Part shown: positions 1 to 10,703 of the stretch, in pieces
Numbering within the stretch: position 1 is the first letter of the stretch
How the letters are laid out: each line of letters opens with the position of its first letter
Source of the DNA: Protula sp. h YS-2021
Taxonomy: Eukaryota > Annelida > Polychaeta > Sabellida > Serpulidae
Length of the DNA: 64,000 bases
Reading direction: 5' to 3'
Assembly: GCA_949752745.1 (NCBI GenBank)
Contig: OX457027.1
Location: 79,911,214-79,975,213, forward strand
Made by a program: the position numbers and the translations under genes
Notes under the pieces: generated by a model
What the model was told of the DNA's origin: nothing
Seen by the model: only the letters and a program-made list of their open reading frames with translations
The model's database searches: none

Positions 1-35
1 GCAGCAATTTCACACCAGGCATAATTACCATCTGA

Positions 36-218
36 CCCGGTATTCATAAAAGTTAACTGTGCAGTTAACTTTACACCATACAAGGGAAATCAGCTCATGT
101 AGCTAAATTACTCAAATAACCTTTACAAGAATATTTTAACATGAAAGTTTTCAAAAGTTCTGTTAGACACAGGAGCAGTTAACGAAATTTGCTAACTTAA
201 CTTTTGTGAATACGGCCC
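36..218. repeat. MITE family A, copy 1
   Basis: A short element has terminal inverted repeats of the form GG(CC)GTATTCAYAAAAGTTAA. The left end lies at 39-60, and the right end at 190-218 reads as its reverse complement. The internal motif ACAGGAGCAGTTAAC recurs in the copy at 16557-16692. It has no coding capacity. Three related copies within 17 kb show that it is a mobile, non-autonomous family. The superfamily was not determined. Confidence 0.7.
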
Positions 219-736
219 CTGAAGATTTATGTGTAAAAAAAGTTCTCTTATATAGTTTACTTTAACGTCTATTTTTGTTCAGCTGCGGTGTATGGATTCA
301 TACTTCCTCAACTTACACAAGAATGAGCGCAATAATCTTGTTTTGTATTCACAAATGTGTGTTTTATTCTAAGTTTAAAAAAAGTTGTAAGTTCAAGAAT
401 TAATTTTTTTTTTAGTTTCTCTTGTATGTAACCAGCCAATACACCCAATTCCTTATTAATAATTTAATTCTTTGGAAAGGGCTTCGTCTTTCAGGATGGT
501 GCTCCGCGCTTGGTTAAAAATGAGGTATCATTTAAAACTTAGCACTCCGCGCTTAGGGTTCGTTTTAAAAAGTCATAGAGGCGCATGATAACCAATTCGA
601 AAGCAAACCCCCCTCCCCCCTACCCCCACCATGTGGGGCACACACTAAAATCAAAAGTTATATGTCAGTTTGTTGTTCAGTTTTAGCATGCTTACATCAG
701 ACACATAGTAATATCGTCGCATTTTCGTTGAGTATA
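219..736. other. Gene-free AT-rich stretch
   Basis: No open frame or RNA gene can be supported here. A C-rich tract (about 607-626) and simple AT-rich sequence are present. Confidence 0.6.
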
Positions 737-787
737 AGTTTTACTTCGTAAAAGCTTTGAATTCGCTTATCTCCACTTTTAGATGGG
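737..787. repeat. Left arm of a 51-bp perfect inverted repeat
   Basis: These 51 bases are the exact reverse complement of 7205-7255. The two arms lie 6.4 kb apart and enclose the whole DIRS element and its flanks. Similarity stops abruptly on both sides of each arm. The outer end contains the near-palindrome TTTTACTTCGTAAAA. Confidence 0.9.
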
Positions 788-1459
788 TTCCCTTCCGGTT
801 ATTTAATACCACGCAAATAGAAATGAAATTTTTCTTGTGAATCGAATGGTCCCTTACTCTCCATCCTGTCTTCCCTCCATCTCCAACCAATCAGCATGCG
901 AGAATGATAAGAATTACGTCATTCGAAGACATCAATCATTCCCTTCAAGCGTGGTGTTGACAACACACGCATTTCTGCGTGCTCCACTTTTTTCTTTGAA
1001 AAAGGGAACTAGGCAAGGTACGATTTTCTGTTTCGATGCAGGTTAGTATACTTTTCGTCCTGTGAAATGTTGGATTATTTTGATTCAGGATTAGAGCAAA
1101 TATGGCAGCACTTGTAACTTCGGTCTGGTAGTTGTTGAGTTTGCACGTAGCGGAGACACTTATTTTCGTCCCGGGAAGTGTGCCTCTCTTCTCCACAAGG
1201 AAGCTACAGGACCGTTCTTCTTGGTCTAGTTCGTGCACACATCGCCTCGGAGTCGGTCGAATCTCTGCAGCCCACTTTGCCTGCTTTGATTCCCAGTCAG
1301 CTACAGTTACGGTGACATCACGAAAATGTCCCGTTTTTGCTGTATTTGACGCTCCTAGGAGACCAGTTAGTTGCGTCCAGACTCTTCTAGACGCTACTAC
1401 CTTTGGTCCACGCAATCAACGTTTTGATGAATTTTGGCGAATTTTTTAATTTTAGCCCA
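788..1459. other. Flank of DIRS element, no supported gene
   Basis: The composition is less AT-rich than the surroundings. A CCAAT box-like CCAATCAG (about 887) and a CRE-like TTACGTCATT (about 915) suggest possible promoter-like sequence. Open frames overlap on both strands, but none has recognisable domains. Confidence 0.35.
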
Positions 1460-1894
1460 TTTATTGGACTGCTGAATCCCATAAACGGCACGAGGGTGCC
1501 ATTTATGGCACCTCGAAGCCCACTTATGCCCCCTCTCTCATAGGGTATAGGCCTGAGTTTGGGATTGATGGCCCACCCATGGGGGGATCCCATTTTAGGG
1601 CACAAGGGATTGGTACCATTTTTCGGGCTCATGGGCAGATCCCGTTTTTGGGATCACCCGAGAATCCCGGAAATGGGCCCGAGTGCCCCATTTCGCGTTT
1701 TTCCGGTTCTGAAATCCCGAAAACGCCTGTGAATTTGTTGATAATGTTTGGATGAAAGGGAGTGGTTGTCATACTGCCTACGGTCACTCCTAAACTATCT
1801 AGAATGATAATAACTGTTGTTTGTATATTTTGCCTGTCTACTGGTGACATGAACAGTTTACTTATCAGTTCCTTCTTCTGCTTGTCTTTCAGAT

Positions 1895-4016
1895 ATGAAA
1901 GAAGCCGGTCTACGGTATCCACCGACGCTTCCGCAGTGTACACATCCGGCCTCAGCCCTCAATCCTCATTCAGTCTGTGACCGTTGTAAACGGAAAAACA
2001 ATTTGCCTCTCTGCGACGAGTGGAATACGTGCGCAGAGTGCCATCATCTTTCATCGAAAGAGTGGAAGCTCATTCGGAGAAATAGGGTTCGCAACGACGG
2101 CAGGAGGGATAGAAGGAAAGCCTTATCGTCGGCACCGTTTCTTACTCCAGAGTTTATGGAAAAAACTATGCGCAAGGTGAAAATGGATACGGGCTCAGAA
2201 TCGGACGCCTTCGCAGTGGATAAGAAGAATAAGAAAGCCCGCAAGCGTAGGGCATACTCTGAAACGGTAGCCGAACTGGACGTACCAGAGGGCAAGGAAA
2301 ACGAAACTTTGAGGAAAGTTTGGGCCCTTAGCCCTACGGAAGGTGTTAAAAAAGAAACAATCTCAGAACCAACACCCATTCCAGAGCCGGTAACGGTCAC
2401 ACACACGGATACAGAAGCTAGTTTCGCGGAGATGTCAGGTCAGCTGGGGATCCCATCTAAGATGGAACCCTCAGATTCCTCGCCTACCTAGTGAATTTTC
2501 GGCGTTTCTGTCGATACAGACTTAATTCCAGAAACAGCTCCAGGAACTCCAACAACAGTTCCAGAGACAGAACGCAGAATCCCGGCACAAACTTAAGCCG
2601 TCTGCTACGATTTCTCGCCCTCCACCGGTCACACAGTCATCCCCTACCCATTCTCTCCCTTCTAGCTTGGGCCCAAGCACGCAACCAGCGGAGGTGGAAA
2701 TTATTAGTGACGCCGGTTCCTCGGAGCTCCCCCCGTCGGGGCATGTTTCAGGCCTAGCAGGAGAAGAGGATGAAGACCTAATACACTCAGTGAACTCGCC
2801 TTTGCCCTCGATTCCTCATAACTTATACCCCCGCGGGCACTGCCCCTTCACACTCAGAGGCCGCAGAGCTCAGAGAAGGTTCCGATCAAGACTCGGGAGA
2901 TCAAGAATCCGAAGACAAGGAATCAGATGAAGAAACGGAAGACGCACCCCCATCAGCCTCCCTCTCAGAGAGATGGACTATGTCAGGTCTCCGAGTAGTG
3001 GTCAAAAACTCTGCAAAGATCCAGCAGCGGCCGGGAGACGAACAATCAGGACCCCCTCCCCTCCGGATTTGACACCTTGTAGTGAAAATGCCACTCCGTC
3101 GGTCACTTCTTCTACGATGACTCCAGAAGATGTACCCTTTCGAGACGCAATCCAGGAGATTGCTCGCTTGGCGAATGGTGCAATCGGCTCTCCATCTCTC
3201 GATAGGGAGGATTCCCCGATTCGGATGACCTCTCAAACAGCTTCACTGAATCAGGATCCGTTTATCGCACTTCCTACTAGCGAGGGCATTGCCAACGCCA
3301 TAACAGTGCGATCAAGGGAGTTTAAAAAGATGGACAACGCTGAAGGGCGTACCTTGTCCCGTTTTCACGTTTCGCGACACTGTGCTGTGAGACCGGGCCC
3401 GTATCGACCATCAGACGATTTGTTACCGGCAGATGCCTTGCAACAACTTGCCAAACGCACAGTCTGGATGCCGTCCGTCCGTAACGACTCAGACATTCCG
3501 CTAGTGGAAAAGGACGCCAAAACCATTGAGGCGTCCTCCCGTCATGTTCTCAATATTATTTTCTTTCAGGACCATATTTTGAAAGCTTTGAAAACACGAT
3601 GGGAGAATTTACGCCTAAATGATCCGGTGACTTCCAAACTACTGGAATGTTTGGCTCTGACAACCAGAGACGTGGTCAAATTGGCCACATTTCTGATGAC
3701 GTCCATGGTGTTTCTTAGACGGGACGCGTTTTTGCTGCACTGTTGGTCGAGCGTGAAAGGGTTAAGAGAGTTACGCCACGCTCCCATCCTCGGTGAGAGG
3801 GAACTATTTCCACCCGCAGAGATTGAGAAAGTCAATCAAAAGAGCCGCTCCCTGTCACAAGACTTTGCACTCATGTCAAGAATGTCACGAGCCTCTCTCC
3901 GACGCCCACTCAAGCGCAAGAGCCCACAGCGCCAGAGCTCAGAACAGATGAAGCCAAGCGCACAGTCTCAACCACCCCCGGCCAAGAAGCCTAAACCGAG
4001 TTATGGCACCAGGTAG
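1895..4016 (+). pseudogene. DIRS gag-like ORF, frameshifted
   Basis: Two main open segments (1895-2491 and 2973-4016) are joined by shifted frames through 2491-2930. The first has a putative zinc-binding region near its start (CDRC, then CAECHH) followed by a basic, acidic and Ser/Pro-rich low-complexity stretch. The second ends in a helical region and a very basic, Gln/Pro-rich tail (KRKSPQRQ, PPPAKKPKP). This layout is usual for the first ORF of animal DIRS elements, thought to be a nucleic-acid-binding capsid-like protein. At least two frame changes separate the parts, so no intact protein is expected. The assignment rests mainly on position directly upstream of the DIRS polymerase. Confidence 0.6.
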
Positions 4017-4216
4017 GAGGGTCCATCGCCGCAACAAAACAGGTAGCAGCCAACCAAAGTACCGCCCAGAGACTCCTCGGTCTCTTGACGATACTTTAAT
4101 AAATGCAGAAAATATAAAAGAATTGCAATCTTGCAACGACTGCGGGCCCGTAGGAGGAAGGCTAGGCAAATTCTGGCAAGCTTGGGCAAAAATGGGGGTC
4201 CCCGCTGAGTAGTCCG

Positions 4217-5559
4217 ATGGCTGAAAAACGGCTACTCCCTCCCTTTCAAACGGGACCAGAGGGTTCACAAAGTTCCTATCCCCCTTACCATTCAGGCTCC
4301 AAAAAAGCTAGCCACCGGCTATCCCGGGGGTTCAGAAAAAGACCTGGCTCTAAAAGAGATGCTATTATCCCTGAAAAGAAAAAAGGCCATAGAGGAAATG
4401 CCCGAGGTCCAAACAGCGTTTTTCAGCCGGGATTTCCTAGTCCCCAAAAAGTCAGGCGGGTGGAGCCTAGTAATAGATCTTTCCAGTCTCAACGAGTTTC
4501 TTTTAACAACAACCTTTCAAATGGACACGGCCCAAATCATAAAAGAAAGCCTGCGGACAGGGATGTGGGGCACTTCGATGGACCTATCCGATGCTTACCT
4601 CCATATCCCATTACATCAATCAGCCAAAAAGTTTCTAGGCTTCCAGGTGGGCACAGAGCGTCTCTGGTTTCGGGCCTTCCTTTCGGCCTATCCACAGCCC
4701 CATACGTTTTCTCGAAAGTAATGAAAGTTCTGAAATCGTGGGCCCGTCTAGAAGGCATGCTAGTTTTCCAATACCTAGACGATTGGCTGTTAGCCCATCT
4801 AAACAAAAGGACAGCCCATCAACAAACGTTAACTTTAGTGCAAAAAGCCATACAGGTAGGACTTGTAGTCAGTCTACATAAATCAGAGCTCTCCCCCAAG
4901 CAGAACATCGTATTCCTCGGGGAGAAATGGGACTTAAAAAATTTCTCAAGCCATAAAAGCAATCCCTATCGGCCAAAAAGTCCGATTGCAGGCAATGGAA
5001 TCCCTTCTAGGCCTCTTGGTGGCGACCGAAAAGACGGTCCGCCTGGGCCGCCTACACTACAGGCCTTTTCAGAGACAAGTCAAGTTTGCATTAAGGCAAG
5101 GAAGGTTCCCACAAGCCAGAAGGGAAATTTCCGAGAAAGCACAATCCCTTCTCCAGTGGTGGTGCGATCCTATCGTAATGACCGAGGGTGTCCCATTTCA
5201 CCCCCCCCGCCTCCGGAAATAGAACTCCAAACGGATTCGTCACAGAAGGGTTGGGGGATACACTGTCAAGGCCAAGTATGGAAAGGGATATGGTCTCTCT
5301 CCCTAGGCAAACACCATATCAATTGGCTAGAGTTGCGCGTAGTCTGGATAGCTCTAAACAAATTGAACCATCTACTCAAAAACAAATCAGTCCTATTCCT
5401 ATTGGACAATTCCACAGCAGTGGCATACCTGAACAGACAGGGGGTACCAGATCCCTATCGTTCTCGAAACTGGCATTCAAGATCCTATACTTGGCCCGTC
5501 AATGTCATATCACCCTACCTCGTACCCAGAGCATGATTTATGGGAAAAACCCATATTAG
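4217..5559 (+). pseudogene. DIRS reverse transcriptase and RNase H, frameshifted
   Basis: Reverse transcriptase motifs appear in order: FLVPKKSGGW (near 4430), the SMDLSDAYLHIPL block (near 4577), LPFGLSTAPYVFSKV (near 4676) and the catalytic box YLDDWL (near 4772). YLDDWL is characteristic of DIRS and related elements. RNase H follows, with an Asp in TDSSQKGWG (about 5233), a Glu in WLELRVVW (about 5325) and an Asp in LLDNSTAVAYLNRQGG (about 5402). The coding signal changes frame near 4673, near 4950, near 5210 and near 5450. The open frame that spans the whole region is therefore partly out of register with the true product. The RNase H C-terminus is missing. Confidence 0.85.
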
Positions 5560-5565
5560 GACCCA

Positions 5566-6155
5566 CGGGATGGGCACCTTTGATCATATAGCACTCCCAT
5601 CCCTTCCAGAAGAACAAATCCCTGAGGGACTAATCTCTTTATGTCCAGTGAAAGCATTGCGTCAGTATTTGGAGGTTTCTGGCGCTTATAGGTCACCAAA
5701 CTAAAACGCACTAATCATCTCCCATATGCCGGGATTTAACAAAGAAATCTCGAAACAAACATATCTCCCGATACATAAAAGAGGTAATTGTCACAGCCTA
5801 TGAAAAAACGCAGTCAGACACAACCCTTCTATCAGAATTAAACGTCAAAGCCCATCAAGTCAGGCAAGTGGCTAATTCTCTTAGGGCCATTCACAAGGTG
5901 TCATTTTCCGAGGTACTCAAAACGGTGTTGCTGGACTTCACCAAACTCGTTTATTAAGTATTACCTTAAAGATTTCTCCCAAGACGAAATTTCAGGTATT
6001 TACTCTTTAGATCCTTTTATTGCAGCGGAAACAGCAATTAAAGCCTAAATCATTTTTGGTTACAGGCCTTCCACCCCTAGACCTAAGGGCAAGGGCAAAC
6101 CGAAGAACCCTCCACCCAAGGGCCGTGGCGGCTACCATCACAAGTTCAAGAAGTG
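5566..6155 (+). pseudogene. DIRS tyrosine recombinase, N-terminally truncated
   Basis: The C-terminal catalytic half of a tyrosine recombinase is recognisable. A segment reading LCPVKALRQYL (about 5638) ends at a stop at 5701-5703. A frame-shifted continuation carries the HxxR box (KAHQVRQVANS, about 5850) and then, in another frame, the nucleophile region FIKYYLKDFS (about 5950). A basic tail rich in Lys, Pro and Gly (6069-6155) closes the region. The first catalytic Arg and the N-terminal core-binding domain are not found between RNase H and this segment, which indicates an internal deletion. Confidence 0.75.
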
Positions 6156-7204
6156 ACCACACCGCTTTCTAGACCACAACCACTGACTAGACTGTTGGTT
6201 CCGTCTCGAAGTTTAATTTAAGACCATATGAATGGGTCCAGAGACGTTTTCATGTTCTTTACTGATCTAACTGTGTGTAAGGTACTGTCACTGCAACAAC
6301 TCCCGTCCTCATGGAAGCAGTCATGGTGACTCCCTTTGTTTTCTTTGTTTTCTTAGAAAAAGAGGGGGGAGTGAGGGATAGACGTTTATCGTCTTATCCG
6401 ATAGGCAAAGATTTGCCACCATCTGATCCCATGAGAGGGAGAACTCATCCTACAGTGACCATACCAAGAGTACCTAGGGTACCGTTTATGGGATCAGTGC
6501 CCATAAATGCTTGATTTGTGGATAATCTCACAAATTTTAGTTTTCTGTGATAAAATTTTGCACTTTGCGAGTGTCGTAAAACTTTATTTTCACAAACATA
6601 AACGAATTTTAGCAGTATTTCGTTTAATGTTTCAAAATCTTGGAAACACCTTTAGTTCGAGTCCCATGTATACTTACTCAAGGTTGTTTGGCCAGCATGC
6701 ATTTAGGACACAGCCAGAGTTAATTTCTCCTGTGTCATTTTTTGTTTCACATATATCATTTTAGGCTTACAGTTCTTTTAGAAAGAACTTTTTCAAAGAT
6801 AATAAAACTTTATTATCATTATTTTTTTAAAAATCATACATTTTAGATGTAACGTGGAGTATCCCAGGTTGGGCTCCATCCAGTGGGAGGCAGGAGGGGG
6901 ATGGATTGGATACTCAGTCGTGCAGCTTACTTGGTCACTAGACTCAGCCTACGAGTATTTGTTCCTTTTGTTACCACTAGTCTATTTGTTGAATTTTGTC
7001 AACAGCTCGGTAGTGTTCCCCCCGATCATGCCCTGGAAGAAAATTAAAAGAAGTGGAACTTATTTTGAGCCTTTTATTTGCCTCAATACTACTTTCTTTA
7101 AATGTCCAAGGACATTGCGCTCTGTCGAGCTTTACAGCGTAATTCGCAAGTTTACCTTCATGCAATTTTACAGAATGGCAGGCTCCCCTACTCCGGACTT
7201 TAGT

Positions 7205-7255
7205 CCCATCTAAAAGTGGAGATAAGCGAATTCAAAGCTTTTACGAAGTAAAACT
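7205..7255. repeat. Right arm of a 51-bp perfect inverted repeat
   Basis: Exact reverse complement of 737-787. Just beyond it (7256-7310) are several short TTTTACG/CGTAAAA words. No target-site duplication is apparent at the outer borders. Confidence 0.9.
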
Positions 7256-8684
7256 ATCGTTTTATTTTCGTAAAACGCGCTTTTACGGGTAAAATCGCAA
7301 TTCGCGTATTTTCCAGTAAGATACACCTTTTAACTATGCCACTTGGGATGTAGAATTGTGATTCCCTCACTCAACCGATCTAAGTACCAGCCTAAACAGA
7401 GTGGTACTGTACCCGAGCTACAGTTAGTTTGATACCAACTGGGATAAAATAATCCGCGACCCCGAAATAAATTCCCTTTAGTTCAGTCACACAGGTAAAA
7501 CTGGCGGTCATACGGCAGTTGACATTTAAGGGTAATAAAAAAGTTGCGTCTGGGCAAAAGCCTAGTGTTTTTAAAAGCAGATCAAATTCATTAGGAAGGT
7601 ATATAATTTTAAGACATGTAACTGAGGCTGTGTGACTGCTTAACATTACAGAGAATCTAGACAAGATGGTGTCTATTCGTGGTCCCTTAAATCTACACCA
7701 TTGACACAGTGTAGATCTTTGCTTTAATGTATGTTCACATAAAGGCAGGTTACATTGTGTCCTGACTTAAACGATATTTGAAAGACTCCTAGGCTGTATT
7801 TAAGTTTGATACTTTTCAACATTTTATATTTATTTCTACATAATATTGATGCGTAAGAGTACAATTTTACAATGTTATCCATTCAGCTAAGACTTCCTTG
7901 GAAAGATATCAAAATATTTAAGACATGTAAATATAAATAACAAAACAATAAATAATGGAAAGACAAGAGCATAACTGCACCGTTTTATTGCATTTATGTG
8001 TACTTTGATTTTATCGTATAAATTTGCAATATACAATCATGAATACCGCATGTGTCATTTTGTAATTTATCATTATATTTTGGTTAACACATGAATATTC
8101 CCACTGCTCAAAAATATAAAAGAAAAACAACGAATTGTAGAATTTCCCAATTACAGCTTCCACGGTCATAGAACTGATTGCAATTATATCTATACAAACA
8201 GGGTGCACAGCGCAATCATTGATATCTTCTACGCATTGGTATTTTTGACATTTTCGCCTGTGAATTATATGGCCAACGGAGTTACACCCGAGTAATGTCT
8301 TAGCTCAACGCTACAAACTTCTATGAACGGTCGTGACCCAGATGGGGTCAGGACAAGGGTGAAAGTAAATTTTCTTTTACTTTTTACTTCACAAAAAAGC
8401 AATTCTTGAAATCAAGAACTGTGTGGTTTTACTGATATCAATAATTCAGTTTTTTCTATAAAATGTAATTAACGAGTTAAATTTTATATAAATGTGTGCC
8501 TCCCTTAAGATTTTTTTAAGTTTTTAAATATATATATGTATATATCAAAACGTAACTTTTGGCATCTAAAATGCAATTATTGACAGCAAAATCTAAATAA
8601 ATGAGATCTACATTGATATTTATTGAAATCTTTAACATATTTTGATATCAAAAATTAGCATTAAATGTTCAAATGGCATTCCAT
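7256..8684. other. Gene-free stretch
   Basis: AT-rich sequence with only short, unsupported open frames on both strands. No repeats longer than simple sequence were recognised. Confidence 0.55.
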
Positions 8685-8830
8685 AAGACCAGACAGGGAC
8701 AGTAACAGCGGCCAGGAGCGGAAATGAACGGCTCCAGATAATTGTAAGAACGAGACCAGGCCGTGACAGTAGCAGAAGCCAGGAGCAGAGGTGAACGATC
8801 CCAGATAGTTTTAAGGGACAAGACCGTGAC
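8685..8830. repeat. Minisatellite, left half (about 66-bp unit)
   Basis: Two units of about 66 bp plus the start of a third. They share the words ACC(A)GGCCGTGACAGTA, CCAGGAGC and TCCAGATA. The same unit resumes at 9435, so an original array has been split by the element at 8831-9434. Confidence 0.65.
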
Positions 8831-9434
8831 GGCAACAGGACAACTCCAACCCGCCAACGGCCACCAGACTAATTCCCACCCAACAGTTTCCACCCGTGCC
8901 AGCTCCCACCCGTGTCAATTCCGGCCCGTTTTGAAATGAAAATGTACATGAAATTGTTGCAGCTTTGAATTTTCAATTTTCGATTGAAGTCGTGTGAACT
9001 TGCATTAGATGTAATTTGCTTCTTTTGAGGCACAATGATCAATCACGTACTTCAGCCTATTAAGTTTTATCCGTATTATACTTGGCCCATTTCAATTGCA
9101 ATCACGCTTCAAATACCAGATATCTGATCTAGTACTAGAAGCAATTAGTTTCCGGCTTTCTTGTATGATGGATTATGATTTGGAATATTTTACTGACTGA
9201 TATTTTAGAAATATTGAACAATGAATTTCTCAAGATATTATTTCGTCGAATTATTGTGTACTGGATAGGTTAATTGTGAAATAAACATATCTGTTATGAT
9301 ACAGTTTTATTTTAAATAAAACGGGTGGAAATTGGTACGGGTGGGAGTTGGTACGAGTGGCAGTTAGTCGGGTGGGAATTGGAGGATGGGAGTTGGATGG
9401 GTGGGAATTGGCGGGTGTGAGTTCTCCTAGACTC
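8831..9434. mobile_element. Small inverted-repeat element with word-array ends
   Basis: The left end (8831-8935) carries repeats of a 15-16-bp word resembling CCAACTCCCACCCGT. The right end (9324-9434) carries the reverse complement (ACGGGTGGGAGTTGG) in about seven imperfect copies. The outermost 25 bases align as inverted repeats at about 18 of 25 positions. The 9-mer GACCGTGAC lies directly outside both ends (8822-8830 and 9435-9443) and may be a target duplication, although that word also belongs to the host minisatellite. The interior is about 380 bp of AT-rich noncoding sequence. Confidence 0.55.
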
Positions 9435-9650
9435 GACCGTGACACCCACAGATGGAACCAGCAGCAAAAATAATCGACTGGATATAATTATAACGGTAAG
9501 ACACAGCATGACACCAATAGATGGAAACAGGAACAGAGATAGTTGCAGGGATAAGATCTGGTCCTGACGCTAACAGATGGCGCCAGTGGCAGAGATGAAC
9601 GGTGCTAGATACTTGTAAGGAGGATACCAGATCGTGACACTCTGATCGAA
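9435..9650. repeat. Minisatellite, right half
   Basis: About three units of 54-71 bp share GACCGTGACAC, ACAGATGG and GCAGAGATGAACGG with the block at 8685-8830, in the same orientation. They are more diverged from one another than the left copies. Confidence 0.6.
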
Positions 9651-9989
9651 CTCCGAAGACTATATTCATTTAGCTGTGATACAAAAATTCAACAGAAGCC
9701 TTTTTTTCTCTTCCTAAAGTTATCTTACCAACAAACTCCCAGTAAAAGGCAACCAAAATTCAAAATATACTAATATATCGAACTGGAACAACATTCCTAT
9801 TTGTGGAAATATTTACCAGACACCTAACTATCTATTTCACACAATTTATAAATAGCTCCTTCTTACTGTATTCAAGACTTTTAACTGCATCAATAAAGAA
9901 TTAGGTTTAATTTTTCAACTTTTAAATCAGAATCTGGTAGCTTTAAATCGAGTTACGCGAGGTTTAGGGGCCCATTTCGAGGTTGAAAA

Positions 9990-10195
9990 AAGCTATTTAC
10001 ATATTGTGGGAAGCTAGTCACATACTGTAAGATGCTCTTCACATATAAGATGCTTTTCAGTTGTTGTGCGATGCTATTTACATTTCGTAAAACGCAATCT
10101 GCATATTGTAAGATGCTATATAGTCACATATTGTAAAATGCTAACCAACTACTGTAAAAGGGTAGTCACATATTGCAAGACAATATTGGCACCAT
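9990..10195. repeat. Degenerate short tandem repeat
   Basis: About eight imperfect copies of a word close to GTCACATATTGTAAGATGCTA occur with irregular spacing of about 20-25 bp. The remaining sequence from 9651 to 10703 shows no gene. Confidence 0.5.
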
Positions 10196-10703
10196 GTTTG
10201 AAATACTTACGCATTAAAATGTGCCCCTCTTTGTGGAATCTAGTATGCTTTTGCAATAGTTTTTTAATAAGAGTTTAAATTACTTCGTAGTGAACAATTT
10301 CATGTTGATGTAATAAAATAACAAATAAATGCAAAACCAAAGGGCTTTACTACAACACTGTCATAATGCCCAATCACACATGTATCTTCTATGCAGAATG
10401 TTTGCATTTAATCGCACGAGATAACATGCAGAACTGTAGTTTTAATGCTGCGCCCATTTGTTTGGCAGAATTTGGCACTCCCTAAAAATAATTAACATTG
10501 ACAATTGTTATTTGTCAGGTGTTTCTGATATTTAAGGAGGCACATTTTTACACGTAAATATCATCCCATTTCACGTTTTGCATTATCAGTGTTTCATTAG
10601 ATTGCTTGAACATAGACACCAAATGGATCAATTAAGGGGCATGAAAGTATATAACAAAAGGTACATAAATGATAAGATAGGTTATGATATTTCTTCTGAT
10701 ACC

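Larger units (their letters stand above)
1460..6515 (+). mobile_element. Degenerate DIRS-type (tyrosine recombinase) retrotransposon
   Basis: In order on the plus strand are a gag-like region, reverse transcriptase, RNase H and a tyrosine recombinase, the hallmark order of DIRS-group elements, which integrate by recombinase rather than DDE integrase. The ends are inverted relative to each other. Sequence near 1470 (ATCCCATAAACGG) reappears as its reverse complement near 6483-6496, with weaker similarity inward, as expected for DIRS inverted termini. Several frameshifts make it inactive. About 100 bp separate the last RNase H motif from the recombinase, so the end of RNase H, any methyltransferase domain and the recombinase N-terminus appear deleted. 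Confidence 0.85.

Noticed and set aside
945..1449. Overlapping frames of 156 (minus) and 105 (plus) codons
   Set aside because: They overlap on opposite strands, show no recognisable domain, and lie between an inverted-repeat arm and a transposon end.
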